Shown: positions 44,558-52,888 of the stretch, one piece after another
Layout: every line of letters starts with the position of its first letter
Position numbering within the stretch: position 1 is the stretch's first letter
DNA from: Leisingera sp. M658
GTDB taxonomy: Bacteria > Pseudomonadota > Alphaproteobacteria > Rhodobacterales > Rhodobacteraceae
DNA length: 64,000 bases
Reading direction: 5' to 3'
Assembly: GCF_025144145.1 (NCBI RefSeq)
Contig: NZ_CP083546.1
Span: 633,001-697,000 of the forward strand
Notes under the pieces: generated by a model
The model's database searches: none
Told to the model about the DNA's origin: nothing
Seen by the model: only the letters and a program-made list of their open reading frames with translations
Program-made: the position numbers and the translations under genes

Positions 44558-46270
44558 GTGCCCGTATCCATTCTTCGCACCCTGTCCTGTGCGGCCCTGG
44601 TGGCCGCTTCCGTGCCTGCCGCGCAGGCGGAAGGGCTGGCCGGGTCCTATCTGGCCGGACGGGCCGCAACCTATGACAGCGATTTTGCTGCCGCGGCTCT
44701 GTATTATACACAGGCCCTGGCCCGCGATCCGCAGAACCCGCTGCTGATGGAAAACGTGGTGTTTGCGCAGCTCGCCATGGGCAAGGCTGAACTGGCGGTG
44801 CCGGTCGCCGCAAGGCTGCTTCAATCCGGCGCCCGCAGCCAGGTGGCCAACATCATAATTGCAGGCGGCCATGCCGCAGATGGTGATTTCCAGGCGATCC
44901 TGGATCGCGACGCCGAACAGGAAGCAATCCATCCGCTGGTGGACGGCTTGCTGGAAGGCTGGGCGCATATCGGCAACGGCTCCATCTCCAACGCGCTCAA
45001 GACCTTTGAACGGCTGGCCGAAGATGGCAGCCTGCGGCCCTTTGTGCTTTACCACCGGGCACTGGCGCTGGCCTCGGCCGGCGACTACGGCGGGGCCGAG
45101 GCGCTGTTTGCCGCCGAGGATGGCCGCCTGGCCACTCTCAGCCGCCGGGCGGCAGTTGCAAGGGTGCAGATCCTGTCGCAGCTGGGCCGCAGCGATGACG
45201 CTCGTGAAGCGCTGAATACAGCCTTCGGCAGCCGCCTGGACCCCGGGCTGGAAGCCATGGATGCGCAGCTCGCCGCCGGGGAAACGCTTGCCTACACCAT
45301 CGCCCCCAGCCCGCGGGAGGGGGTGGCTGAGGTGTTCTATACCCTTGGTGCAGCGCTGAATGGCGATACAGCCAACGATTACGTGCTGATGTATGCCCGC
45401 ATGGCGGCCTCACTGCGCCCCGGTCATGTGGACGCAATCCTGCTGAGCGCCGGGCTGCTGGACCAGCTGGGCCGCTATGAGCTGTCGGTTGCGACCTACA
45501 AACAGGTGCCCAGCAGCCATCCCGACTATCACGCCGCTGAAATGGGCCGCGCCGAGGCGCTGCGCCGCGCCGCCAAACCGGACGCGGCAATCGAAGTCCT
45601 GGAACAGCTGGCGCGGGACTTCCCGGAACAGCCCAGCGTCTATGTCAGTCTCGGCGATCTGCTGCGCCAGCAGGAAGATTACGCGGGCGCTGCCGGCGCT
45701 TATGACAAGGCGCTGGCCAACACATCTGAAGAGTCCGGCACCCGCTGGTTCCTCTATTATGCCCGCGGTATCTGTCATGAGCGGCTGGACCAATGGGACC
45801 AGGCCGAGGCCGATTTCCGCGCCTCGCTGGAACTGGACCCGAACCGGCCGCAGGTGCTGAACTACCTGGGCTATTCGCTTGTCGAAAAAAGCAGCAAGCT
45901 GGACGAGGCGCTGGATATGATCGAACGCGCTGTCGCGGCACGCCCTGATTCAGGCTTCATCGTCGACTCCCTGGGCTGGGTGCTTTACCGCATGGGCCAG
46001 TTTGACGATGCGGTTGCCCATATGGAACGCGCGGTCGAGCTGATGCCGGTGGATCCGGTGGTCAATGACCACCTGGGCGACGTCTATTGGGCCGTGGGCC
46101 GGGAACGTGAAGCAGAATTCCAGTGGAAGCGGGCGCTGTCTTTTATTGATCCGGAAGATACCGACGGCGAAGCCGACCCCGAACGCATCCGCCGCAAGCT
46201 GGAGGTCGGCCTGAACGCGGTGCTGGCCGAAGAAGGCGCTGAGCCCCTGAAGGTCGCCAATGGCGGCTGA
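44558..46270 (+). CDS. Exported tetratricopeptide-repeat protein
   Basis: 570 aa with a signal peptide (LRTLSCAALVAASVPAAQA) and many TPR helix pairs; the clearest are ALYYTQALARDPQNPLLMEN, DQAEADFRASLELDPNRPQVLNYLGYSLVE, AVAARPDSGFIVDSLGWVLYRMGQ and AVAHMERAVELMPVDPVVNDHLGDVYWAVG. It is probably a periplasmic or outer-membrane scaffold. It starts with GTG. ispE overlaps its end by 11 bp, so the two are coupled. Confidence 0.9.
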   Translation: MPVSILRTLSCAALVAASVPAAQAEGLAGSYLAGRAATYDSDFAAAALYYTQALARDPQNPLLMENVVFAQLAMGKAELAVPVAARLLQSGARSQVANIIIAGGHAADGDFQAILDRDAEQEAIHPLVDGLLEGWAHIGNGSISNALKTFERLAEDGSLRPFVLYHRALALASAGDYGGAEALFAAEDGRLATLSRRAAVARVQILSQLGRSDDAREALNTAFGSRLDPGLEAMDAQLAAGETLAYTIAPSPREGVAEVFYTLGAALNGDTANDYVLMYARMAASLRPGHVDAILLSAGLLDQLGRYELSVATYKQVPSSHPDYHAAEMGRAEALRRAAKPDAAIEVLEQLARDFPEQPSVYVSLGDLLRQQEDYAGAAGAYDKALANTSEESGTRWFLYYARGICHERLDQWDQAEADFRASLELDPNRPQVLNYLGYSLVEKSSKLDEALDMIERAVAARPDSGFIVDSLGWVLYRMGQFDDAVAHMERAVELMPVDPVVNDHLGDVYWAVGREREAEFQWKRALSFIDPEDTDGEADPERIRRKLEVGLNAVLAEEGAEPLKVANGG

Positions 46271-47081
46271 GGTCTTTGCGCCTGCCAAGATCAACCTGAC
46301 CCTGCATGTGACCGGCCGCCGCGCCGACGGCTATCACCTGCTGGACTCGCTGGTGGTCTTTGCGGACACCGGGGACCTGCTGCAGCTTGATCCAGGACCT
46401 GAGCTGGCGCTGGAGGTCTCCGGCCTGTTTGCGGAAGGCGTGCCGGCGGATGAGCGCAACCTGGTTTGGAAAGCCGCCGCGGGAGCAGGCTGGACCGGCC
46501 GGATCAGCCTCAATAAGCATTTGCCCCATGGCGCAGGCATCGGAGGCGGTTCGTCAGACGCCGCTGCCGTTCTGCGGGCGCTTTACGGGCAGGGCTGCGG
46601 TATTCCCGATGAATTGCCGCTGTCGCTTGGTGCTGATGTGCCGGTCTGCATGGCCGCCCGCGCGGCCCGGATGCAAGGGATCGGCGAACAAGTCGCGCCG
46701 GTGGAGCTGCCAGAGCTGCACGCGCTGCTGGTCAATTCCGGCGCACATGTCCCGACCGGGCCGGTGTTTTCCGAACTTGCCTCCCGCAACAATCCGCCGA
46801 TGCCGCAGGACATTCCGGCTTTTGCCTCAGCTGAGGACTGCGCCGCGTGGCTTGGCGAACAGCGCAACGACCTGGAGGCTCCAGCCATAAGTGTTGCGCC
46901 GGAAATTGAACGGGTGCTCGCGGACCTGCGCTGCTCCCGCAACGCGCTGCTGGCCCGCATGTCCGGTTCCGGCGCCACCTGTTTTGCGCTCTACCCATCA
47001 AGGAAAGCCGCTCATTTTGCGGCCTATGAAATCGGGGCGGAGCATCCCGCGTGGTGGTGCAGTGCAGTCACTTTGACCTGA
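46260..47081 (+). CDS. ispE: 4-diphosphocytidyl-2-C-methyl-D-erythritol kinase
   Basis: GHMP kinase of the MEP isoprenoid pathway that phosphorylates CDP-methylerythritol. 273 aa with APAKINLTLHVTGRRADGYHLLDSL at the N-terminus, the ATP loop KHLPHGAGIGGGSSDAAAVLRAL (about residue 85-107) and the C-terminal ARMSGSGATCFALY. It overlaps the upstream TPR gene. Repeat copy F follows. Confidence 0.95.
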   Translation: MAAEVFAPAKINLTLHVTGRRADGYHLLDSLVVFADTGDLLQLDPGPELALEVSGLFAEGVPADERNLVWKAAAGAGWTGRISLNKHLPHGAGIGGGSSDAAAVLRALYGQGCGIPDELPLSLGADVPVCMAARAARMQGIGEQVAPVELPELHALLVNSGAHVPTGPVFSELASRNNPPMPQDIPAFASAEDCAAWLGEQRNDLEAPAISVAPEIERVLADLRCSRNALLARMSGSGATCFALYPSRKAAHFAAYEIGAEHPAWWCSAVTLT

Positions 47082-47101
47082 AGCACTGCGCGCGGCGGAA
47101 C

Positions 47102-47260
47102 ACGGGCACTCCCGCCCGCGGCCCGGCGCATCAAAGATGCTTGTCCGCCGTTGGGCCGGGCGCCGCGCTCACGCACGGCGCTGCAGCGCTGAACAGCTTC
47201 TTTCTGGTCAAAATACCCCGGGGGTGAGGCCGTAAGGCCGAGGGGGCAGCGCCCCCTTTG
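47102..47260 (+). repeat. Dispersed intergenic repeat, copy F (after ispE)
   Basis: Begins 20 bp after the stop. It has GGGCACTCCCGCCC (47105-47118), TTGGGC (47151-47156), hairpin GCGCCGCGC-TCAC-GCACGGCGC (47160-47181), and a TTCTTTCTGGTCAAAA tail. A further stem, GGGGGC-AGC-GCCCCC with TTT, near 47243-47260 could end ispE transcription. Confidence 0.75.
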
Positions 47261-47265
47261 CCCCG

Positions 47266-48264
47266 TCAGTTCAACCGCGAAACCACGTAACCGGCCAGAT
47301 CGCGCAGCATGCTGCGGATCTCGTGATCGGGCAGGGCGTCAAGTGCCGCCTTCGCCTTTGCCGCCCAGGCATTGGCGTCTTCGCGGGTGGCCTCCAGCGT
47401 GCCGTACTTTGCCATCAGCGCCAGTGCTTGCTCCAGGTCGCCGTCTTCCTGCTTGCCCTTCTCGATGGTGCGGGTCCAGAACGCGCGTTCCTCGACCGTG
47501 GCCTGCGCCACCGCCTTGATCACAGGCAGTGTCAGCTTGCGTTCGCGGAAGTCGTCGCCGACATTCTTGCCAGTGGCCTTGCTGTCGCCCTGATAGTCCA
47601 AAAGGTCATCCGCGATCTGGAAGGCAATCCCCAGGGCGTCGCCATAGTCAAACAGCGCCTTCACCTGCGCCTCGGATGCCCCGGCGATCACGCCGCCCAC
47701 TTCCGTCGCCGCCGAGAACAGCGCAGCGGTCTTGCCGCGCACCACCTGCAGATAGATGTCTTCACCGGTTTTCAGGTTCGAGGCTGCTGTCATCTGCAGC
47801 ACTTCGCCCTCGGCAATGGTGGCCGAGGCATTGGCCAGGATATCCAGAACCCGCAAGGAACCGGTCTCAACCATCAGCTGGAAGCTGCGGGCAAACAGGT
47901 AGTCGCCGACCAGAACCGAGCTTTTGTTGTCCCAGAGCAGGTTCGCTGTAGGCCGCCCGCGCCGTTGGGCGCTTTCATCAACCACGTCGTCGTGCAGCAG
48001 AGTGGCGGTGTGGATGAATTCCACCGTGGCGGCCAGTTTCAGATGGTGATCGCCCTGATAGCCGCACATCTTTGCCGCCGCCAGTGTCAGCATCGGCCGC
48101 AGGCGCTTGCCGCCGGCCTCAACCAGATGCGCGGTCACCTCGGGGATGCGTGGCGCATGTTGCGATGCCATCCGCTTGCGGATCAGCACATTCACTGCGT
48201 CCAGTTCCTGGCTTAGCGTGGCGGCCAGCATTTCATGCGGCTTCCTGGTCATCACTTGGTCCAT
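47266..48264 (-). CDS. ispB: All-trans polyprenyl diphosphate synthase
   Basis: Builds the long isoprenoid chain for ubiquinone. 332 aa with both aspartate-rich motifs: LLHDDVVDESAQRRG (about residue 83) and FQIADDLLDYQGD (about 208), plus GGKRLRPML and KTAALFSAATEVGG. The opening resembles octaprenyl/decaprenyl synthases; roseobacters usually make Q10, so a decaprenyl product is more likely than octaprenyl (inference). It is divergent from the DUF2007 gene. Confidence 0.92.
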   Translation of the reverse strand: MDQVMTRKPHEMLAATLSQELDAVNVLIRKRMASQHAPRIPEVTAHLVEAGGKRLRPMLTLAAAKMCGYQGDHHLKLAATVEFIHTATLLHDDVVDESAQRRGRPTANLLWDNKSSVLVGDYLFARSFQLMVETGSLRVLDILANASATIAEGEVLQMTAASNLKTGEDIYLQVVRGKTAALFSAATEVGGVIAGASEAQVKALFDYGDALGIAFQIADDLLDYQGDSKATGKNVGDDFRERKLTLPVIKAVAQATVEERAFWTRTIEKGKQEDGDLEQALALMAKYGTLEATREDANAWAAKAKAALDALPDHEIRSMLRDLAGYVVSRLN

Positions 48265-48321
48265 CACTTTCCCGCTCGCAAGGCTCGACAAGGGTGGCGC
48301 CTTGCCCTTAGATCCAATCCT

Positions 48322-48537
48322 ATGAAAGAGCTTCTGCGCAGCACCGATCCGACGATCATGGCCTTTGCCTCCGCCCTTCTTGAGGGTGAGGATATAGACT
48401 GCTTTCAAATGGACGTAAATATGAGCATCCTGGAAGGCGGGATCGGAATTTTCCCGCGCCGCCTGATGGTGCGCGCGGATGATTACGACGATGCGTTGGT
48501 GGTGATGCGCGATAATGAAATCCCGCTGGGCCGATGA
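48322..48537 (+). CDS. DUF2007 small protein
   Basis: 71 aa: MKELLRSTDPTIMAFASALLEGEDIDCFQMDVNMSILEGGIGIFPRRLMV, then DYDDALVVMRDNEI. This is the short ferredoxin-like pattern of the DUF2007 family (putative signal-transducing proteins). It overlaps the following methyltransferase gene (ATGA), so the two are coupled. Function unknown. Confidence 0.9.
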   Translation: MKELLRSTDPTIMAFASALLEGEDIDCFQMDVNMSILEGGIGIFPRRLMVRADDYDDALVVMRDNEIPLGR

Positions 48538-49301
48538 CCGCATTTGCGGAAGACGCGCTGAGCTGCAACGGCTTTCTTGGCGGCAGAGTGCGGCTGTGGC
48601 AACCCGTAAAGGGATACCGTGCGGGGGTGGATCCTGTGCTGCTGGCCGCAGCGGTCCCGGCAAGGCCAGGCGAGGCGGTTCTGGAACTGGGCTGCGGTGC
48701 CGGTCAGGCTTTGCTGTGCCTTGCGGCGCGGGTGCCGGATTTGCAGCTGGCGGGGATTGAGCTGCAGCCGCCTTATGCGGAGCTGGCCCGGTGCAATGCT
48801 GCGGAAAACGGTCAGGAGATCGAGGTGTTCGAGGCTGATTTATCAGCGTTGCCGGAGGTTCTGAAACAGCGCCAGTTCCGTCACGTCTTTGCTAATCCGC
48901 CTTATTACAAACCGGGTGCCCATAGTCTGGCGCGCGATGCCGGCAGGCAGGTCGCGCTGGGAGAGGGCACGCCGCTGGCAGACTGGATCTCAACCGCCGC
49001 CCGCCGTTTGGCGCCGAAGGGATACCTGCACATGATCCAGCGCGCCGACCGGCTGCCGGATATGCTGGCGGCCTGCAGCGGCGGCCTTGGCTCGGTCGAG
49101 GTGCTGCCGCTGGCCCCGCGCCAGGGACGTGGAGCCGAGCTGGTGATCCTGCGCGCGCGCAAGGGCGGCCGGGCGGAGTTCCGGCTGCATGCGCCGCTGA
49201 TTCTGCATGAAGGCACCCGGCATGAGCGGGACGGAGACAGTTATCAGCCGCAAATCCGGGCTGTTCTGCGCGAAGCGGCGGCCTTGCCCTGGCCGGTTTA
49301 G
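48534..49301 (+). CDS. TrmN6-like tRNA(Val) adenine-N6 methyltransferase
   Basis: 255-aa class I SAM methyltransferase. The SAM loop is LELGCGAGQALLCLA (about residues 50-64), GIELQPPYAELA follows, and the catalytic motif NPPYY is at about residue 123. The opening LGGRVRLWQPVKGYRAGVDPVLLAAAV is typical of the TrmN6/YfiC group that modifies A37 of tRNA1(Val). The target is inferred from family. Confidence 0.9.
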   Translation: MTAFAEDALSCNGFLGGRVRLWQPVKGYRAGVDPVLLAAAVPARPGEAVLELGCGAGQALLCLAARVPDLQLAGIELQPPYAELARCNAAENGQEIEVFEADLSALPEVLKQRQFRHVFANPPYYKPGAHSLARDAGRQVALGEGTPLADWISTAARRLAPKGYLHMIQRADRLPDMLAACSGGLGSVEVLPLAPRQGRGAELVILRARKGGRAEFRLHAPLILHEGTRHERDGDSYQPQIRAVLREAAALPWPV

Positions 49302-49429
49302 CGGGGGTTTTCCGTCGCCGCGAATATAGGGTCCGGGCGGCCCGTATTCAACTTATGCGACTTTTTGACAGGCGGGTTTCTGCCATAGTGCGCCTTTGCC
49401 TGCGGCAAAATGCGCGGCGCATGGCCGAT

Positions 49430-49442
49430 ATGAAAATTTCAT
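49430..49442. promoter_or_regulatory. Short palindrome upstream of the DUF465 gene
   Basis: ATGAAA-A-TTTCAT inverted repeat in the 235-bp AT-richer gap before the DUF465 gene. It is a possible regulator site; no regulator is identified. Confidence 0.3.
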
Positions 49443-49536
49443 GACAAAAATACTGCGGCTGCGGCGTGACAGACGTAAAAACTTGTGGTCCACTCCTTGG
49501 TGTCAAACACATCTAGCTCAATGAAGGAGGGTTGCC

Positions 49537-49710
49537 ATGAGCCTTAGCTCGCATCTGACCGAACTTAAGAAGAAGCACGAGCATCTGAGCATGGAAGTGG
49601 AACAGGCCCAGCGATCGCCTAGTACCGATGGTCTGGAAATCGCATCAATGAAAAAGCAAAAGCTCAAGCTGAAGGAAGAGATTGAGCGGTTGGCTGCTGA
49701 AGTAGCCTGA
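49537..49710 (+). CDS. DUF465 (YdcH-type) small protein
   Basis: 57 aa: MSLSSHLTELKKKHEHLSMEV, a charged helical hairpin ending in MKKQKLKLKEEIERLAAEVA. The pattern matches the DUF465 family of short coiled-coil proteins. A strong ribosome site (AAGGAGG at 49524) and a following terminator show a free-standing, probably well-expressed gene. Function unknown. Confidence 0.9.
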   Translation: MSLSSHLTELKKKHEHLSMEVEQAQRSPSTDGLEIASMKKQKLKLKEEIERLAAEVA

Positions 49711-49748
49711 AGAGTTCCCGCCGGGACAGATCCCGGCAACACGGTTCG

Positions 49749-49785
49749 GAGGGCCTGCCCGGAGTGGCGGCCCTCTTTTCATTTT
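49749..49785 (+). terminator. Rho-independent terminator of the DUF465 gene
   Basis: Stem GAGGGCC/GGCCCTC (49749-49755 and 49769-49775), followed by TTTTCATTTT. Confidence 0.85.
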
Positions 49786-49804
49786 GGGCGTCAGTCCCCT
49801 GCGG

Positions 49805-50668
49805 TCAGCTTGCCGAACCGGCCCTGGCCGCAATCAGCGCCCCGCCTGTGATCAGCGCAGCCGCCAGCGCCAGCCCCCAGGAGGCGGCGGCAATGCCCGC
49901 CAGCACCAGGATCAGCGTCGACAAGAGCGGCGCAGCATAGCTGCTGGTGCCAAGCATCTGAATGTCGCCCTGTTTGACGCCGATGTCCCAGACATAAAAC
50001 GCCAGCCCAACAGGACCAAGGCCCAGCAGCAGGGTTGAGACCCAGCCCAGCGTGCCCGCAGGCCAAACCGTCTCCTCCAGCGCGAAATGCAGCCCCCAGG
50101 AGGCGGCCGCGGTGGCCAGACAGAATACCGCAACTGAACTGGTCGGCGCCTTGCCCAACAGCCGCGACAGCACCGAATACCCGGACCAGGTCAGCGCACA
50201 GAGCAGCGCCAGCCCATAGCCGGGCAGATACTGCGCCTGAAACCCCTCGCCACCGCCTGAGATGATGGTGGCAGCCCCGGCAAAGCCCAAGCCGGCCCCG
50301 GCCAGATGCCCTGCCTTCAGATGTTCGCCGGGCAGCAGGCCGGAAAACAGCACAATCAGAAGCGGCCATAAATAGGCGATCAGTCCGGCCTCCGCCGCAG
50401 GGGCCAGCCGCAGCGCCGAAAAGTAAAGCAAGTGATAGCCGAAGAGACCGAGGGTGCCAAAGGCATAGACCTTCAGCGGCACCTGCCACAGCTGGCCCAG
50501 CTTGCCGGTAGCAGCGGTCCAGATCATCCCCAGCGTCCCGCCGATGGTGAAGCACAGCGCATTTAGCAGCAAGGGCGGGACGGGCTCGGTTCCGACGGTC
50601 AGCAACGCCAGAAGCGACCACAGTAAAACAGCGATAAAGCCGATGGCAGTCGCGCGGGTTCTGGTCAT
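49805..50668 (-). CDS. DMT-superfamily (EamA) transporter
   Basis: 287 aa with ten hydrophobic helices in two EamA halves (TAIGFIAVLLWSLLALLTVG; LLCALTWSGYSVLSRLLG). The family exports amino acids and other metabolites; the substrate is unknown. Its start overlaps the LysR regulator stop (ATGA), so the regulator and transporter form a two-gene operon. Confidence 0.9.
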   Translation of the reverse strand: MTRTRATAIGFIAVLLWSLLALLTVGTEPVPPLLLNALCFTIGGTLGMIWTAATGKLGQLWQVPLKVYAFGTLGLFGYHLLYFSALRLAPAAEAGLIAYLWPLLIVLFSGLLPGEHLKAGHLAGAGLGFAGAATIISGGGEGFQAQYLPGYGLALLCALTWSGYSVLSRLLGKAPTSSVAVFCLATAAASWGLHFALEETVWPAGTLGWVSTLLLGLGPVGLAFYVWDIGVKQGDIQMLGTSSYAAPLLSTLILVLAGIAAASWGLALAAALITGGALIAARAGSAS

Positions 50669-51612
50669 GGCGGCGGGATGTCCTCGACAGGAATGATCTC
50701 AAAAGCCTCCGAGACGTAGGCGGTTTTTTCAATCTCGGCAACAAACCAGTTCCGGAACGCCGCGATCTGCGGCCGCGTCTCGGTGCCGGGTGCACAAAGA
50801 AAGCGGAAATGCGCTTTGGTTTCAATTGCGGTCTTGAAAGGCGCTACCAGCCGGCCGGCATGCAGATCGGTGACCGCCATGCCGCGCCGGCCCAGGGCCA
50901 CGCCGGCACCCGTGACAGCGGCGTCGATTGCATGGTCGGCTTGCGAGAAATGCGATCCATGGGTCGGCTTAAAGTCGATGCCTTGGGTGCGGAACCAGGC
51001 CGGCCAATCGCAGGGCGGGTCCAGAAAATCGATGGATTCGTCAAAGATCAGCGGCGCCTCCATCAGGCTTTCCGGCGTGGTATAGCGCTCCGCCAGCTCC
51101 GGCGACATCACCGGCGTCACCCATTCCGGCGGCACCCGCAGTACGTAGTACCCCTCATCCGGGCCATAGCCGAACCGGATTGCCACATCGACGTCATCGC
51201 GGACAAAATCCAGCATCCGCAACGTGGCCGAAAACCGCAGGTCGATCTCGGGATGAGCACGGGCAAATTCATACAGCCGCGGTGCCAGCCATTTTGCCGT
51301 CAGTCCCGGCCCGGCGGTCACCGTCAGCGTGGTGTTGTCCTGCAGGCGGCGCACGGTGCGCCAGGCGGCGGTCAGTGCCTCGAACCCTTCCGCCGCTCCG
51401 GGGGCCAGTGTCTTTCCCGCCTCAGTCAGCTCTACCGCGCGGTTCAGGCGGCGGAACAGCGGCTGGCCCAGATGCTCTTCCAGTGATTTGATCTGAAACG
51501 ACAGCGCCGCAGGGGTCACGTTCAGCTCCTCCGCCGCCTTGGCAAAGGACATGTGACGGGCCGCGGCATCAAAGGCGCGCAGGGCGGTGAGGGGGGGCAG
51601 GCGGTCAGACAT
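50665..51612 (-). CDS. LysR-family (GcvA-like) transcriptional regulator
   Basis: 315 aa. The N-terminal helix-turn-helix is LPPLTALRAFDAAARHMSFAKAAEELNVTPAALSFQIKSLEEHLGQPLFRRLNRAVELTEAG (start of the GcvA-like branch). The substrate-binding domain follows (DLRFSATLRMLDFVRDDVDVAIRFGYG). ATG 51612 is the family start; 51 upstream codons are spurious. It probably controls the co-transcribed exporter or the divergent 53-aa gene. Confidence 0.92.
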   Translation of the reverse strand: MSDRLPPLTALRAFDAAARHMSFAKAAEELNVTPAALSFQIKSLEEHLGQPLFRRLNRAVELTEAGKTLAPGAAEGFEALTAAWRTVRRLQDNTTLTVTAGPGLTAKWLAPRLYEFARAHPEIDLRFSATLRMLDFVRDDVDVAIRFGYGPDEGYYVLRVPPEWVTPVMSPELAERYTTPESLMEAPLIFDESIDFLDPPCDWPAWFRTQGIDFKPTHGSHFSQADHAIDAAVTGAGVALGRRGMAVTDLHAGRLVAPFKTAIETKAHFRFLCAPGTETRPQIAAFRNWFVAEIEKTAYVSEAFEIIPVEDIPPP

Positions 51613-51724
51613 TTCACACAAGTACAGCTTAACTGAACCTCTGCAAAGTCTCGTTTGTGTGTTTGACGGAACGTCTTCATATTGGGTGCAGGTAAAGGAT
51701 ACTGATCCGAAAAGGAGGCCGAAG

Positions 51725-51886
51725 ATGCTGGAATACTCTGCTGATGCCGCCGTGAAGTCTGCCATGGCCCGTGCCCATACCGAGCGCGGTCAGGTGCTGA
51801 AAAATGGGCTGAAACTGGCCTGGACCCGGCTGTTTGGCGCACGGTCTGTACCAGCCCTCCGCCCCAAGATTTCCCGCTGGGCCTGA
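51725..51886 (+). CDS. Small 53-aa protein divergent from the LysR gene
   Basis: MLEYSADAAVKSAMARAHTE, then LKNGLKLAWTRLFG and a basic end. AAAAGGAGG lies just upstream of ATG 51725, a very good ribosome site. It is a short amphipathic, basic protein with some likeness in size and layout to DUF1127-type proteins, but I do not see that motif. The divergent LysR may regulate it. Function unknown. Confidence 0.68.
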   Translation: MLEYSADAAVKSAMARAHTERGQVLKNGLKLAWTRLFGARSVPALRPKISRWA

Positions 51887-51920
51887 GCGCGCTCTGTTTC
51901 GAGATAAGGCACTTACGGGA

Positions 51921-51954
51921 TAGGAAAAGGGCCGGTCCATCAGGACCGGCCCTT
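51921..51954 (-). terminator. Strong hairpin between the 53-aa gene and phaB
   Basis: Perfect 12-bp stem AAGGGCCGGTCC/GGACCGGCCCTT with a 4-base loop (51927-51954). On the minus strand TTTTCC follows, so it ends phaB. It may also stop the convergent 53-aa gene. Confidence 0.85.
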
Positions 51955-51977
51955 GCCGTTTCAACTGCCGGAACAGT

Positions 51978-52700
51978 TTAGACGAAGAACTGCGCGCCGT
52001 TGGCGGAGATAGTCGAGCCATTGATGAAGCCCGATTCGTCAGACGCCAGGAAGGCGACACAGCGGGCGATCTCTTCCGGCTCACCCAGACGGCCGGCCGG
52101 AATTTGGCCGATGATCGACTCGCGTACCTTTTCCGGGACCGCCATCACCATCTCAGTCGCGATATAGCCGGGGCAGATCGCATTGGCGGTGATGCCTGCG
52201 CGCGCGCCTTCCTGCGCCAGCGATTTCACGATGCCCAGATCGCCCGCTTTGGTCGCGGCATAGTTCACCTGGGCGAACTGGCCCTTCTGGCCGTTGATCG
52301 AGGAGATCACGACAACGCGGCCGAACTTGCGCTCGCGCATGCCGGGCCAGATCGGGTGAACGGTGTTGAACACGCCGGTCAGGTTGGTGTCGATCACTTC
52401 CTGCCATTGCTGCGGCGTCATCTTGTGGAACGGCGCGTCGCGGGTGATGCCGGCATTGGCGACCACGATGTCGATCGGACCCAAATCCGCTTCGACCTTG
52501 GCAATGCCGGCGGCGCTGTCTTCGTAGTTGCCAACATTCCACTTATAGGTCTTGATGCCGGTTTCGTCGGTGAATTTTGCCGCGGCTTCGTCATTGCCGG
52601 CATAAGTGGCGGCGACATTGCAGCCCTGCGCCTTCAGCGCTTGGGAAATTGCTGCGCCGATGCCGCGGGAGCCGCCGGTGACGAGTGCAGTACGTGCCAT
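51978..52700 (-). CDS. phaB: Acetoacetyl-CoA reductase
   Basis: NADPH-dependent short-chain dehydrogenase that makes (R)-3-hydroxybutyryl-CoA for polyhydroxybutyrate. 240 aa with TGGSRGIGAAISQAL (cofactor loop, residues about 7-22), NAGI, the catalytic SSINGQKGQFAQVNYAATKAG (Ser, Y-x3-K), and CPGYIATEMV. It lies downstream of phaA with a terminator between, so it has its own promoter. No phaC synthase is in the window. Confidence 0.95.
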   Translation of the reverse strand: MARTALVTGGSRGIGAAISQALKAQGCNVAATYAGNDEAAAKFTDETGIKTYKWNVGNYEDSAAGIAKVEADLGPIDIVVANAGITRDAPFHKMTPQQWQEVIDTNLTGVFNTVHPIWPGMRERKFGRVVVISSINGQKGQFAQVNYAATKAGDLGIVKSLAQEGARAGITANAICPGYIATEMVMAVPEKVRESIIGQIPAGRLGEPEEIARCVAFLASDESGFINGSTISANGAQFFV

Positions 52701-52758
52701 TCAAGAATCCTCCAGTATTAGTCTCTTGGTAATCTTGCTACAGTTTTCATTTTGCGGG

Positions 52759-52799
52759 CGCAACAATATTGCGTGATGATTTTTCTGCGGTGCCGCAAG
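52759..52799. promoter_or_regulatory. Two small palindromes upstream of phaB
   Basis: CGCAA-CAATA-TTGCG (52759-52773) and TGCGG-TG-CCGCA (52786-52797) lie 60-100 bp before phaB. TGC/GCA arms resemble sites bound by PHB regulators of the PhaR type in relatives (from memory). Confidence 0.4.
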
Positions 52800-52837
52800 A
52801 AAATTGTCGCACCCACAGTATATACTTGTTTTGTAAA

Positions 52838-52865
52838 AGAAAAAGGACGCCGCAGGGGCGTCCTT
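52838..52865 (-). terminator. Rho-independent terminator of phaA
   Basis: Stem AAGGACGCC/GGCGTCCTT (52843-52851 and 52857-52865). A T-rich run (TTTCTTTTAC) follows on the minus strand, 24 bp after the phaA stop. Confidence 0.85.
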
Positions 52866-52888
52866 CACTTTTTGCGGTTTTGTGCCGG

